DNA of 64,000 nucleotides from Vogesella aquatica (GCF_028548455.1 NZ_JAQQLF010000006.1:124001-188000), one strand, 5' to 3'; positions 35,169 to 43,768 are shown, counted from the first letter of the stretch. Program-made: numbers and translations. The notes: generated from the letters alone by a model not told the origin.

Positions 35169-35735
35169 ATGCCAGAGACCTTCCCCTTGTTGACCACGCA
35201 CCGATTGCAACTGCGGCAAATCGGGCCGGACGACATACCGGCGCTGTTGCCAGTGTTTGCCGATGCCGATGCCATGCGCTGGTTCGGTACCGACCCGGTG
35301 CATAGCGAAGAGCAGATGGCGCAGATCGTGGCGCTGTGGCAAGGCTGGCGACAGCTGCCCAACCCGGGCACGCGTTGGGGCATTGCACTGCGCGAGGGTG
35401 GGCCACTGCTGGGCACCTGCGGGTTGTTTGCCTGGAATCGCGGCTGGCGGCGCGCCACGCTGGGTTACGAGCTGGGGCGCACCGCCTGGGGGCAGGGCTA
35501 TATGCAAGAGGCCTTGCAGGCGGTGCTGGGCTGGGGCTTTCGCGAGATGGCGCTGCATCGTATCGATGCCTGCATCCACCCTGATAACTCGGCGTCGCTG
35601 AGGCTGGCGCGCAAGCTGGGTTTTGTGGAAGAGGGGCGGTTGCGTGATGCGGGCTTCTGGCTGGGCCAATATCACGATCTGTTGCAGTTTTCGCTGCTGC
35701 AGCCGGAATTCGTGCCAGTGCGCGCGCCAAGCTGA
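35169..35735 (+). CDS. GNAT acetyltransferase, RimJ/RimL type
   Basis: A 188-residue N-acetyltransferase. It begins MPETFPLLTTHRLQLRQIG and has the acetyl-CoA region YELGRTAWGQGYMQEALQAV, followed by DACIHPDNSASLRLARKLGF, as in RimJ/RimL/SpeG-like enzymes. The substrate is unknown. The start at 35169 fits the family N-terminus. Confidence 0.9.
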   Translation: MPETFPLLTTHRLQLRQIGPDDIPALLPVFADADAMRWFGTDPVHSEEQMAQIVALWQGWRQLPNPGTRWGIALREGGPLLGTCGLFAWNRGWRRATLGYELGRTAWGQGYMQEALQAVLGWGFREMALHRIDACIHPDNSASLRLARKLGFVEEGRLRDAGFWLGQYHDLLQFSLLQPEFVPVRAPS

Positions 35736-35765
35736 GTGTGCTGCTGGCGGCTATGGGTAAAGCAA

Positions 35766-35790
35766 AGCCCCTGCCGGGCTGGCAGGGGCT
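35766..35790. terminator. Hairpin after the GNAT gene
   Basis: Perfect 10-bp stem AGCCCCTGCC/GGCAGGGGCT with GGGCT loop. There is no T run on the + strand; a near-match of the 10-mer (GGCGGCCAAC) follows at about 35795. Confidence 0.5.
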
Positions 35791-35960
35791 GGGGCGGCCA
35801 ACCTGGGCCTGTCATGGCCCCGGCGTGGCCGGGGTGTGTTGACGCTGTAGGCGGGCGCTGCGCTGCAACGCCCTGCGTGTTCTGATGCAGGTCTGGCTGT
35901 CTGGTGCGTGCTGGCCGTGTCACGGCCTGCCTTGTTGGCCGGGTGGCAGGCAGGGTGGGC

Positions 35961-36110
35961 CTAGCCGACAAACTCGACCGGGGCGTAGTAGCTGCGGCCG
36001 GTACGCGTTAGTAGTACCTGGGGCTGGCCTTCGATGACGGCACGAAAGGCGCGCGGCAGGCGCTTCCAGTCACGGAACATCATTTTTACCGGGTCGTTAT
36101 GCTTGTTCAT
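35961..36110 (-). CDS. 49-residue protein downstream of the UmuD-like gene
   Basis: A small protein MNKHNDPVKMMFRDWKRLP... with no family I recognise. AAGGAG lies 7-8 bases before the ATG, and the gene begins 15 bases after the UmuD-like gene ends, so they are almost surely co-transcribed. It is basic at the N-terminus (RDWKRLPRAFR). It may be a partner or target of the peptidase; no function can be assigned. Confidence 0.65.
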   Translation of the reverse strand: MNKHNDPVKMMFRDWKRLPRAFRAVIEGQPQVLLTRTGRSYYAPVEFVG

Positions 36111-36124
36111 GCTGCGCTCCTTGT

Positions 36125-36703
36125 TCAGTCCACTGCGTGAATCACATTGGTCACGACGCCCCATACGAAGAAACTGGCGTCTTCGGGTACTTCTATCGGT
36201 TTGAAATCCGGGTTTTCCGGCAACAGGCGGATGCGGCCTGCCGAGCGTTCCAGCCGTTTGACAGTGAGCTCGTCATTGATTACGGCTACCACCACTTTGC
36301 CGCTGCGTGGCTCCAGCGAGCGGTCTACTACCAGCAAGTCGCCATCGTGTATGCCCGCGTTGATCATGGAGTCGCCTTTGACGGTAACCAGAAAGGTAGA
36401 CGCAGGCTTGCGTACCAGGTGCTGGTTCAGGTCGATATCGGCTTCTTTCAGGTCGTCTGCCGCTACGGGCGAGCCGGCTGGAACACGGCTGGCAAAGAGT
36501 GGCAGCGACATGTTTTTCAGGGCTTCACCCAGCAGGGCGATGTCACCGGCGCTGTTGCCGCGCAGGCTGCGCAAGCTACGGTATTCGTCCAGCCAGCCTT
36601 CCAGCACGGGCTTCAGTGGCTCCGGCACGCGCATGGCGACGGTTTTGTCACCGCCGAAGCGTGATTTACGGCCTGCGCCTTCGCGTTTTCCACCTTGTGT
36701 CAT
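36125..36703 (-). CDS. UmuD-like S24 self-cleaving peptidase with an N-terminal extension
   Basis: A 192-residue LexA/UmuD-type protein. The catalytic dyad is Ser112 (VKGDSMINAG) and Lys149 (LTVKRLE), 37 residues apart as in UmuD (Ser60, Lys97). A cleavage site Ala76-Gly77 (VPAGSP) lies 35 residues before the serine, as Cys24-Gly25 does in UmuD. The first 45 residues (GGKREGAGRKSRFGGDKTVAMRV) are an extension absent from E. coli UmuD and resemble DNA-binding tails of plasmid/phage proteins. No umuC gene is adjacent. AAGGAG precedes the ATG. Confidence 0.88.
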   Translation of the reverse strand: MTQGGKREGAGRKSRFGGDKTVAMRVPEPLKPVLEGWLDEYRSLRSLRGNSAGDIALLGEALKNMSLPLFASRVPAGSPVAADDLKEADIDLNQHLVRKPASTFLVTVKGDSMINAGIHDGDLLVVDRSLEPRSGKVVVAVINDELTVKRLERSAGRIRLLPENPDFKPIEVPEDASFFVWGVVTNVIHAVD

Positions 36704-36895
36704 GTGTCTGATCTCCTTGTTTATGATTTTGTACGTATTCAAAAACAAAGGCAAGCCTCTTTGTTGTGGCAGGGGTGCAGGGTGTTGTTTTTATATCGGT
36801 TTATAGAAATGGAGTGAGTGGCTCCGGAGGGGTGGCAAGTGCTTGTTGTTGCGCTGGCGCACTGTTAGTCTGCCATTATCGATAGAAAGGAAATT

Positions 36896-37639
36896 ATGGC
36901 CAGGCTACTTTTCTTTATGTTCTATCTGATGGTCGCCCAGTCGGCGGCTGCTGCAGGGATTGTGGCCTGTGGCGGCGACAGCGGTTGGCCGCCGTCGTCC
37001 TATTTCGGCCCGCCGCAGCATAACAACGCGCGCCCGGTGCTGGGCTACTCGCCGGATGTGCTGCATATGGTCTTGACTAGCAGTACGTTTCGCCCCGAGT
37101 TCGTGTTGCTGCCGTTTCGCCGCTGTCTGAGCCTGGCTGAGCAAGGGCGTCAGGTGCAGGTGGTGATGGGGGCGACCTTCTCGGCCGAGCGGGCCCGGCA
37201 GTTTCTGTTCAGCCGCCATTACCTGCATTTGCGGCCAGCCTTGTTCCTGTGGCCCGGGGCGGCGCCGGCCTTGCCCTTGTGTGGCCTGGTCGGCTTCAAT
37301 TACGCCCCTTTTGGCGTGAAGCCGGACGAAGTGGATGAGGGTTCGTCCAGTTATTTGCTGGTGATGAAAAAAATGCAGGCTGGCCGCTGTCGTGGCTTTG
37401 CCGAGTATGCAGAAGTAGGGCGTGGCCTGCAGCTGCTGGGCTTGCTGGGTGAGGATGGCGGGCGTTTGCAGGCCAGGCTGTTGCCCGGTCTGGTGCCGGT
37501 GCCGCTGCATTTCATGGTGTCACGAGCCTATCCGGATGCTGCGGTGCTGTTGCGGCAGATTGACCGGCAGCTGGAGCAGATGGATCGTAACGGGCAGCTT
37601 GATGCCTTGCTGGCACGGCATCAAGCGGTAGCGCAGTAA
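36896..37639 (+). CDS. Periplasmic solute-binding-like protein (family 3 fold)
   Basis: A 247-residue secreted protein with a signal peptide (about 1-19, cut after SAAAA). The remaining sequence (GYSPDVLHMVL, LLPFRRCLSLAEQGR, then a C-terminal LLRQIDRQLEQMDRNGQLDALL) has the layout of bacterial extracellular binding proteins, but the ligand pocket is not typical. Such single proteins in Neisseriales often act alone as sensors. GAAAGGAAATT precedes the ATG. No transport genes are adjacent. Confidence 0.7.
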   Translation: MARLLFFMFYLMVAQSAAAAGIVACGGDSGWPPSSYFGPPQHNNARPVLGYSPDVLHMVLTSSTFRPEFVLLPFRRCLSLAEQGRQVQVVMGATFSAERARQFLFSRHYLHLRPALFLWPGAAPALPLCGLVGFNYAPFGVKPDEVDEGSSSYLLVMKKMQAGRCRGFAEYAEVGRGLQLLGLLGEDGGRLQARLLPGLVPVPLHFMVSRAYPDAAVLLRQIDRQLEQMDRNGQLDALLARHQAVAQ

Positions 37640-37653
37640 GCGCAGGTGTCAGA

Positions 37654-37686
37654 AACGCCCTGCCGGCGAATGCTTGGCAGGGCGTT
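37654..37686. terminator. Bidirectional terminator
   Basis: An 11-bp stem AACGCCCTGCC with complement, between the convergent binding-like protein and methyltransferase genes. Confidence 0.7.
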
Positions 37687-37692
37687 GTCGTT

Positions 37693-38316
37693 TCAGGCCC
37701 GGGTGGGGCCGGGTTTGCGTGCCACGATCTGCAGTACGGCGGCCATGCCGGTGTGCAGGCTGCCCTCGATGACTTCGCGCTGTACTTCGGCAAGGTGCAG
37801 TAGCTCCAGCCCGGCCAGCTCCTGGCGCAGGGCATCTGGCTCCAGCAGTAGCTCGGGGTCTTTCGGGCCGCCGGTGCCAAAACCCAGCTGGCGCGGGGTG
37901 TAGCCTTCCAGGATGAACAGTCCGCCAGGCGCCAGGCCGGCTACGCAGCCTGCCAGTACTTGCCGGCGCAGGCCGGGCGGCAGGTGGCAGAAGATGGACA
38001 CGATGGCGTCCCAGCTACCTGGTGCGATGGGGTAGTCGGCCAGGTCGGCCAGCGTGGCGGTCATGTCCAGATTGTGTTGTGCAGCGCGCTGCAGCAGCTT
38101 GATCAGGCCGGTATGGGCGGCGTCTACGGCGGTCAACTTGTGCCCCAGCGCGGCCAGGTACACGGCATTACGCCCTTCGCCTTCGCCCAGGCTCAGTACC
38201 CGGCTGCCTGCGGCCAACCTGGGTGCCTGTTCTTTCAGGAAGTCATTGGGTGCGTTGCCGTAGGCGTATTGCTCGCCGGCAAAGCGGGGATTCCAGAACA
38301 GGGCGGCCTGGCTCAT
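37693..38316 (-). CDS. SAM-dependent methyltransferase (TehB-like)
   Basis: A 207-residue class I methyltransferase. N-terminal WNPRFAGEQYAYGNAPNDFL is typical of TehB/thiopurine-like methyltransferases. Motif I is RVLSLGEGEGRNAVYLAALG and the strand-4 motif is WDAIVSIFCHLPP. Substrate unknown. It begins 3 bases after the UPF0149 gene ends, so they form an operon. Confidence 0.88.
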   Translation of the reverse strand: MSQAALFWNPRFAGEQYAYGNAPNDFLKEQAPRLAAGSRVLSLGEGEGRNAVYLAALGHKLTAVDAAHTGLIKLLQRAAQHNLDMTATLADLADYPIAPGSWDAIVSIFCHLPPGLRRQVLAGCVAGLAPGGLFILEGYTPRQLGFGTGGPKDPELLLEPDALRQELAGLELLHLAEVQREVIEGSLHTGMAAVLQIVARKPGPTRA

Positions 38317-38319
38317 GGC

Positions 38320-38934
38320 TTACTCGTCTTCGTCGGCGGCTTCAGCGGCGGCCATGTCGGCGCGCAGCTGGGCAAAAAAAGCGTAGATGCTGGCTACCGA
38401 GTCGGAAATGCTGGCCAGCCAGGCTTCGCGTTGCTCTGCGCTGGCGCCATGCAGGAAGGGGCGCATTTCCGGGTCAGGGTGATGCTCGAACGCCAGCGCC
38501 ATGATGGGTGCCAGCGCTGGTGCGGCGTCTTCGTCATCAAACAGCAGGCCCCAGTCCTGGTGCATCAGCTGCATGCCTTCGCTAAAACCTTCGGCCCACA
38601 CATTGCCGTGTACCTGGCCGTGCTCGTCCTCGTCCAGCCAGGGCTGGAAGGCCTGGCCGCGTTGCAGGGTGTGGGCAATGTCCAGCCAGTGGCCGGATAG
38701 CAGGCGCACAAACTGTTCCATGGCCTTGGGGGTATTGAACGCGTCGTCGTCGTCAAAGGCGGCACCCATGATGGCCGGCAGGCAGTCCACCGGCTTGATC
38801 TGCTCCGGGCCACACAGCAGGGCGGCAAAAAAACCGTCCAGCTTTTCCAGGCTCATGGCGCCTTGCGCGGCGAAGCGGGCCAGGGTGTCGGACAGGCGCT
38901 GGTAGTCTTGGTCGGTCAGGGCGGCAGATTTCAT
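38320..38934 (-). CDS. UPF0149/YecA family protein
   Basis: A 204-residue YecA/YgfB-like protein: LDGFFAALLCGPEQIKPVDCLPAIMG is the family core, with an acidic C-terminus (AAEAADEDE). It lacks the C-terminal SEC-C zinc motif of longer YecA proteins. Function unknown. The start at 38934 fits the family; the open frame to 39039 covers the opposite promoter. Confidence 0.85.
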   Translation of the reverse strand: MKSAALTDQDYQRLSDTLARFAAQGAMSLEKLDGFFAALLCGPEQIKPVDCLPAIMGAAFDDDDAFNTPKAMEQFVRLLSGHWLDIAHTLQRGQAFQPWLDEDEHGQVHGNVWAEGFSEGMQLMHQDWGLLFDDEDAAPALAPIMALAFEHHPDPEMRPFLHGASAEQREAWLASISDSVASIYAFFAQLRADMAAAEAADEDE

Positions 38935-39025
38935 GGGTGGCGTAGGCCTGTTGCATGGGAAGGCTGCATTATCCGGTAAAATGCCGGCGCTGCGGCTATT
39001 TGTCGCCCGAATCCTGCTACTTTTT

Positions 39026-39946
39026 ATGACTATGTCCACAGCCTACTCCCCCGTTCCGCCACGCCAGGGCGTGGCCGCCAGCTGCCTGGTGCTGCCACAG
39101 GGCCACTGGCCCGACTTGCTGAGCTTCTTGCGCCAGCGCTTTGCCCATGTGGCCGATGCCTGGGCGCACAGGTTGGCCGCAGGCCAGGTGTGGAACGACG
39201 CCGGCGAGCCGCTCGCGCCTGCGGCGCCTTACCGGCCGGGCCTGCGTATCTGGTACTTTCGCGAAGTGGCGCATGAAATGCCGGTGCCGTTCGATATCGC
39301 CATCCTGTACCGTGACGAGCGCCTGCTGGTAGTGGACAAGCCGCACTTTCTGGCCTGCGTGCCCGGCGGGCGGCACGTGCGCGAAACCGTGCTGACCCGC
39401 CTGCGCAGCCAGCCTGGCCTGGAGCAGGTTTCCCCCATCCACCGGCTGGATCGTGAAACGGCCGGCGTGATGGTGTTCTGTGTCGATGCCGCCAGCCGGG
39501 GGGCCTACCAGCGCTTGTTCGAGCAGCGCAGCGTGCAAAAAGAATACGAAGCCATTGCCCCGTGGCGGCCAGACCTGTCGCTGCCACGGCTGCACCGCAG
39601 CCGCCTGGCCGAAGTGCCTGGCGAGTTTGTCATGCAGGAGGTGGCGGGCGAGCCCAATAGCGAAACCCTTATCAGCCTGCTGGCTCAGCGCGGCAGCTGG
39701 GCGCGCTACCGCCTGCAGCCGGCCACCGGCAAGAAGCACCAGCTGCGTGCACATCTGGCGGCGCTGGGCATCGGTATCGCCCACGACCCGTGGTACCCGG
39801 TATTCCGCCACGACAAGGCTGCGGATGACTTTAGCCAGCCCTTGGCGCTGCTGGCGCGCAGCATCGCCTTTACCGACCCGATAGATGGCAGCCAGCGCCA
39901 TTTTGTCAGCCAGCGCGAGCTGGCCTGGCCGGCGGTGCCAGCATGA
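39026..39946 (+). CDS. RluA-family pseudouridine synthase
   Basis: A protein of about 306 residues that isomerises uridines in rRNA or tRNA. The catalytic motif HRLDRETAGVMVF contains the essential Asp. An N-terminal S4-like region is replaced by a shorter segment, as in the RluA-like type with YRPGLRIWYFREV. The start is at 39026 or, two codons later, 39032. Its stop overlaps mobA by 4 bases. Confidence 0.9.
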   Translation: MTMSTAYSPVPPRQGVAASCLVLPQGHWPDLLSFLRQRFAHVADAWAHRLAAGQVWNDAGEPLAPAAPYRPGLRIWYFREVAHEMPVPFDIAILYRDERLLVVDKPHFLACVPGGRHVRETVLTRLRSQPGLEQVSPIHRLDRETAGVMVFCVDAASRGAYQRLFEQRSVQKEYEAIAPWRPDLSLPRLHRSRLAEVPGEFVMQEVAGEPNSETLISLLAQRGSWARYRLQPATGKKHQLRAHLAALGIGIAHDPWYPVFRHDKAADDFSQPLALLARSIAFTDPIDGSQRHFVSQRELAWPAVPA

Positions 39947-40527
39947 TTGGCGCCTTGTTGCTGGCAGGGGGCGAAGGCCGCCGCATGGGTGGCGTGGACA
40001 AAGGCATGCAGTTGTTATGCGGCCAACCTTTATACCGGCACGTGCTGCAGGTGCTGCAGCCGCAGGTGGCCTGGCTGGCCATCAGCGCCAACCGCCACCT
40101 GGGCGAGTACGCCGCCGGCGGCTACGCGGTATGGCCGGACGCGGCCCCCTGGCAGGGCATGGGGCCACTGGCGGCGCTAGCTACTGCGGCAGCCAGCTTG
40201 CCTGCCCATGTGGCACTGCTGCAAACGGCCCCGTGCGATACGCCGTTATTGCCTCCCGATCTGGTATCCCGCCTGCAGGCGGCGCTGGGCGACGCTGATG
40301 TGGCGATGCCGGTAACGGCACAAGGCCCGCAGCCGGCGTGCCTGTTGCTACGCGTGACGGCGCTGGCCGGCTTGCCAGCCTATCTGGCGGCAGGGGGGCG
40401 CAGCATACGCGGCTGGCTGGCGGGTTTGCGGGTGGTCGAGGTGGCGTTTGACGAGGCAGGGTTTGCCAATGCCAATGACGCAGCGGCGCTGGCGCGACTT
40501 GAGGCGCGAATAGGCGCGGCAGGCTAG
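39943..40527 (+). CDS. mobA: Molybdenum cofactor guanylyltransferase
   Basis: A 194-residue enzyme adding GMP to molybdopterin to give the bis-MGD cofactor used by formate dehydrogenase. Signature LAGGEGRRMGGVDKGMQLL at the N-terminus and TAPCDTPLLP for the metal/GTP site. It overlaps the pseudouridine synthase gene (ATGA). The dehydrogenase encoded at 54-61 kb needs this cofactor. Confidence 0.94.
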   Translation: MIGALLLAGGEGRRMGGVDKGMQLLCGQPLYRHVLQVLQPQVAWLAISANRHLGEYAAGGYAVWPDAAPWQGMGPLAALATAAASLPAHVALLQTAPCDTPLLPPDLVSRLQAALGDADVAMPVTAQGPQPACLLLRVTALAGLPAYLAAGGRSIRGWLAGLRVVEVAFDEAGFANANDAAALARLEARIGAAG

Positions 40528-41034
40528 GGTTGGCCGCATGGCCGGGGTGTCGGTGTTGTGCGGCGAGCGGGCAAAAAAATGGCCGGCATATAGCCGGCAC
40601 AATGCTCGTATCAAGGGTGCCCATTCGGCTTGCCACGCTACCGGTCTGGCCGGGCGGGGCAGGAAATTCAGGGCATTGCGCTTGTGAGCCACAACACAAC
40701 ACAGAGAGTGATTGCAGTATAGGGATGTGCCACTCATTCGTGAAATGAATCATTTTTATAATTTTCATTCCATTTTGGAATTTCTTTGCTTTGCCATGCC
40801 GCGGTGAGCCATGGCTGGCCGCGAGCCCGTCTTGACCGCATGGCCAGCGGGCCGGCACCCAGGTAGTTGGCCGGTAAGTCATGCGGGCTGCATCGCGCGC
40901 CGGGTGGGAGGGTCGTGCTGGCGTGCAGGGCGTGGTGGATGCGCTGCGCTATGGCGACAGCGGCTTAAGGGCGCTTGTGCCGGCTAGGGCAGGCCTGGTG
41001 CCGGTGTGCGGTAGCGGCGCGCTGACGTGTTGCC
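40528..41034. other. 507-base gene-free region with an AT-rich island
   Basis: Between the convergent mobA and moaA genes. It holds a copy of the GTTGGCCGCA repeat (40529-40538), a small inverted repeat GCCGGCATATAGCCGGC near 40581, and an AT-rich island (about 40730-40795). The island has two hyphenated palindromes: TCATT-N5-AATGA (40734-40748) and ATTCC-N5-GGAAT (40767-40781). No convincing open frame or terminator is seen. It could hide a small RNA or operators. Confidence 0.4.
40529..40538 (+). repeat. Intergenic copy of the GTTGGCCGCA repeat
   Basis: Begins two bases after the mobA stop. Confidence 0.75.
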
Positions 41035-42009
41035 CTAGCCGCCGGTCATCGACATGAAGCGCACCACGCGCTGTGGCTGCGCGATGAACTCGTGCTTTTC
41101 CGGCTTCAGCTCGATGGCGCTGCGGATGGCGGCTTCCAGCTCGGCGTCGCTACAGCCATCGCGCAGCAGCGGGCGCAGCTCACAGCGCTCTTCCTGCCCC
41201 AGACACATGTATAGCGTGCCGTCTACCGACAGCCGCACACGGTTGCAGGTAGCGCAAAAATGCTGCGACATCGGGGTAATCAGGCCAAGGGTAAAGCCGC
41301 CATCGGCGCTTTCCCAGTAGCGGGCCGGGCCGCCGCCCAGGGTTTTGCACGTTGGCCGCAGGTCAAAGCGCTGTTGCAGCTGCGCCAGCGTGTGCTGCAG
41401 GTTAAGCCCCTGCGTATGCTGCCCGGTGCTGCCCATGGGCATGGCCTCGATCAGGCGCAGGATCAGGCCGTTTTCGATACAGAATGCCACCATGGGTTCG
41501 ATATCGGCGTCGTTGACGCCGGCGATGGGTACCATATTGATCTTGATGCGCTCAAAACCCGCCTCGCGCGCGGCGCGCAGGCCGTCCAGCACCTTGGGCA
41601 GGCTATGGCTGCCGGTGATGTCGTGTACGCAGTCTTCGCGCAGCGAGTCCAGGCTCACGTTCAGCCGGCGTACCCCGGCGTGGTGCAGGGCGTGGGCGTG
41701 TTCGGCCAGCTGGGTGGCGTTGGTGGATAGCGACAGGTCTTCGACACCTGGCAGGGCAGACAGGCTGGCAGCCAGGGCGGGCAGGTTGCGGCGCAGCAGC
41801 GGTTCGCCACCTGTGAGGCGAAAGCGGCGGGTGCCGAGCCGGGCAAAGGCTGCCACCACGCGCTCGATTTCGTTGAAGCTTAGCCAGTTGGCCGGCTCCT
41901 CAAAACCCTTGAAACCCTTGGGAATACAGTAGCTGCAGCGCAGGTCGCAGCGGTCGGTAACCGACAGGCGAAGGTAATCGATGGTGCGGCCGAAGCGGTC
42001 TGACAACAT
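41035..42009 (-). CDS. moaA: GTP 3',8-cyclase (molybdenum cofactor synthesis)
   Basis: A 324-residue radical SAM enzyme for the first step of molybdopterin synthesis. The N-terminal cluster is Cys21, Cys25, Cys28 (TDRCDLRCSYC). The C-terminal cluster is in FCATCNRVRLSVDGTLYMCL, and the protein ends in the essential Gly-Gly (MSMTGG). The start at 42009 matches the family N-terminus. Upstream there is a strong sigma54 promoter and two copies of an element also found before the formate dehydrogenase operon. Confidence 0.96.
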   Translation of the reverse strand: MLSDRFGRTIDYLRLSVTDRCDLRCSYCIPKGFKGFEEPANWLSFNEIERVVAAFARLGTRRFRLTGGEPLLRRNLPALAASLSALPGVEDLSLSTNATQLAEHAHALHHAGVRRLNVSLDSLREDCVHDITGSHSLPKVLDGLRAAREAGFERIKINMVPIAGVNDADIEPMVAFCIENGLILRLIEAMPMGSTGQHTQGLNLQHTLAQLQQRFDLRPTCKTLGGGPARYWESADGGFTLGLITPMSQHFCATCNRVRLSVDGTLYMCLGQEERCELRPLLRDGCSDAELEAAIRSAIELKPEKHEFIAQPQRVVRFMSMTGG

Positions 42010-42050
42010 GGGGCATTCCCGTGGGTGAGTGCTGGGTAAGGCCATGTCTA

Positions 42051-42066
42051 AGCAAATGGCCTGCCA
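42051..42066 (-). promoter_or_regulatory. Sigma54 (-24/-12) promoter of moaA
   Basis: The minus strand reads TGGCAGGCCATTTGCT, one mismatch from TGGCACG-N4-TTGCW with the invariant GG-N10-GC spacing. The transcript would start near 42040, about 30 bases before the moaA ATG. Confidence 0.7.
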
Positions 42067-42087
42067 GCTGTGGCTGCAGGTGGCAAG

Positions 42088-42097
42088 GTTGGCCGCA
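42088..42097 (+). repeat. Intergenic copy of the GTTGGCCGCA repeat
   Basis: Preceded by AAG; lies between the moaA sigma54 promoter and the upstream activator-type elements. Confidence 0.75.
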
Positions 42098-42162
42098 GCC
42101 ACGGCTGGTGCGGTGCCTGCCTGCTTTGGTCGGTGCAGGCTGCCGATATCTTACGCCGACAG

Positions 42163-42205
42163 TGCGACTTTCTGTCCCTGGCGCTAGTGACTGCGACATT
42201 TTGTC
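42163..42205 (-). promoter_or_regulatory. Two direct copies of a predicted enhancer element (GACARAWWGTCGCA)
   Basis: On the minus strand GACAGAAAGTCGCA (42163-42176) and GACAAAATGTCGCA (42192-42205), 29 bases apart. They lie about 129 and 158 bases upstream of the predicted moaA transcript start, the usual place for NtrC-type activators. The same element is present before fdnG. Confidence 0.65.
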
Positions 42206-42228
42206 TGTGCGGTGGTGCCCCAGGCAAT

Positions 42229-42257
42229 AAAAGAAAAAGCCTGCTCGTGGCAGGCTT
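42229..42257 (-). terminator. puuC terminator
   Basis: On the minus strand, stem AAGCCTGC/GCAGGCTT with a CACGA loop (42237-42257), followed by a T-rich run, 24 bases after the puuC stop. Confidence 0.82.
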
Positions 42258-42280
42258 GGTTTGGTCGGGAGCAGGCGCTG

Positions 42281-43768
42281 TTACAGCTTGATCAGCGTAG
42301 ACTTGAGCTCGGTGTACTTTTCCAGCGCGTGCAGCGATTTATCGCGGCCATTGCCGGACTGCTTGAAGCCGCCGAACGGGAAGTTCATGTCACCGCCCTC
42401 GTCGTAGCAGTTCACCCATACGGTGCCGGCGCGCAGGCGGCGCGATACCTGGTGCGCGGTGCTGACATTGCTGGTCCACACCGCGGCCGCCAGGCCGTAT
42501 TCGGTATCGTTGGCAATGCGGATGGCTTCTTCCACGTCGCTGAAGGTGATGATGGACAGTACCGGGCCAAAGATTTCCTCGCGGCAGATGGTCATGTCCG
42601 GGCGCGGGCACACAAAGGCGGTAGGCTCGATAAACAGGCCTTCGTCAGTGCGGGTGGCGTTACCGCCGCAGACCAGCTCGCAGTCTTCCTCGCGCGCCTT
42701 GGCGATGTAGCCCAGCACCTTGTCGTACTGGACGCGGTCCACAATGGCACCCATGCTGGTGGCCGGGTCCAGCGGGTCGGCCGGCTGGTAGGCAGCAGCG
42801 GCTTTCTTGAACTCGGCCAGGAAGGCGTCCTTGATGTCTTTGTGCAACAGCAGGCGCGAGCCGGCGGTACACATTTCGCCCATATTGTAGAAGATGGCAC
42901 CGGCAGCGGTGCGCGCGGCACGGCCGATGTCCGGGCAGTCTGCCAGTACGATATTGGGCGATTTGCCGCCCAGCTCCAGCCAGGAGCGCTTGAGGTTGGA
43001 CTGCGCGGCAGCGGTGGCAATCAGTTTGCCCACACCGGTGGAGCCGGTAAAGGCAATGCAGTCGATGTCCATATGCTGTGCCAGCGCCTGGCCCACGTCG
43101 CCCGCGCCAGGCAATACCTGGAATACGCCGTCCGGCATGCCGGCCTCTTTGGCCAGTGCGGCCAACTTGATGGCGGTAAGCGGCGACTTTTCCGATGGTT
43201 TCAGGATCACGGCGTTACCGGCAGCCAGTGCCGGGCCGAATTTCCAGCTGGCCATCAGGATGGGGAAGTTCCACGGCACCACAGCGGCTACCACACCAAT
43301 GGCCTCGCGCGATACCAGGCCCACCAGTTTGGGGTCTACCGGGGCCACTTCGCCGCCGATCTTGTCGATCGCTTCGGCAAACCATTCCACGCAATACGCG
43401 GCACCGGGCACATCCACGGTGGTGGTGTCGCCGATGGGTTTGCCGGCGTCCAGCGTTTCCAGCAGGGCCAGTTCGTCGCCATGCTGGCGGATCAGTGCGG
43501 CAAAGCGCTTCAGAATGCGGCCGCGAGCCAGCGGTGCCAGCCCGGACCAGTTGCCACTTTCAAATACGCGCCGTGCAGCGGCGACAGCTTGCGCCACTTC
43601 GGCGGTGCCAGCCCAGCTGATGGTGGCGAGTTTGTCGCCGGTTGCCGGGTTGATACAGTCGAATGTGCGCCCGTCCGCAGCGGTGACGTACTGGCCATCC
43701 ACGAAGGCGCGGCCCTCGATGGTGATCTGGCCGGAAAGGGCTTTCCATTCTGCATGGGTGCGAGCCAT
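42281..43768 (-). CDS. puuC: Gamma-glutamyl-gamma-aminobutyraldehyde dehydrogenase
   Basis: A 495-residue NAD(P)-dependent aldehyde dehydrogenase. Motifs: PWNFPILMASWKFGPALAAG, FTGSTGVGK, catalytic Glu in WLELGGKSPNI and catalytic Cys300 in NMGEMCTAGSRLL. The best match is PuuC, which oxidises gamma-glutamyl-aminobutyraldehyde (or 4-aminobutyraldehyde) in putrescine breakdown; the surrounding puu genes support this. GAGGAG precedes the ATG. It follows puuR on the same strand. Confidence 0.92.
   Translation of the reverse strand: MARTHAEWKALSGQITIEGRAFVDGQYVTAADGRTFDCINPATGDKLATISWAGTAEVAQAVAAARRVFESGNWSGLAPLARGRILKRFAALIRQHGDELALLETLDAGKPIGDTTTVDVPGAAYCVEWFAEAIDKIGGEVAPVDPKLVGLVSREAIGVVAAVVPWNFPILMASWKFGPALAAGNAVILKPSEKSPLTAIKLAALAKEAGMPDGVFQVLPGAGDVGQALAQHMDIDCIAFTGSTGVGKLIATAAAQSNLKRSWLELGGKSPNIVLADCPDIGRAARTAAGAIFYNMGEMCTAGSRLLLHKDIKDAFLAEFKKAAAAYQPADPLDPATSMGAIVDRVQYDKVLGYIAKAREEDCELVCGGNATRTDEGLFIEPTAFVCPRPDMTICREEIFGPVLSIITFSDVEEAIRIANDTEYGLAAAVWTSNVSTAHQVSRRLRAGTVWVNCYDEGGDMNFPFGGFKQSGNGRDKSLHALEKYTELKSTLIKL

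Noticed and set aside
35736-36703. Prophage remnant around the UmuD-like gene
   Set aside because: Only one gene has a phage/plasmid-like N-terminus; there is no integrase, structural gene or attachment-site repeat.
36704-36895. LexA/SOS box before the UmuD-like gene
   Set aside because: No CTGT-N8-ACAG pattern was found; a loose palindrome TTTGTACGTATTCAAA is present but too degenerate to call.
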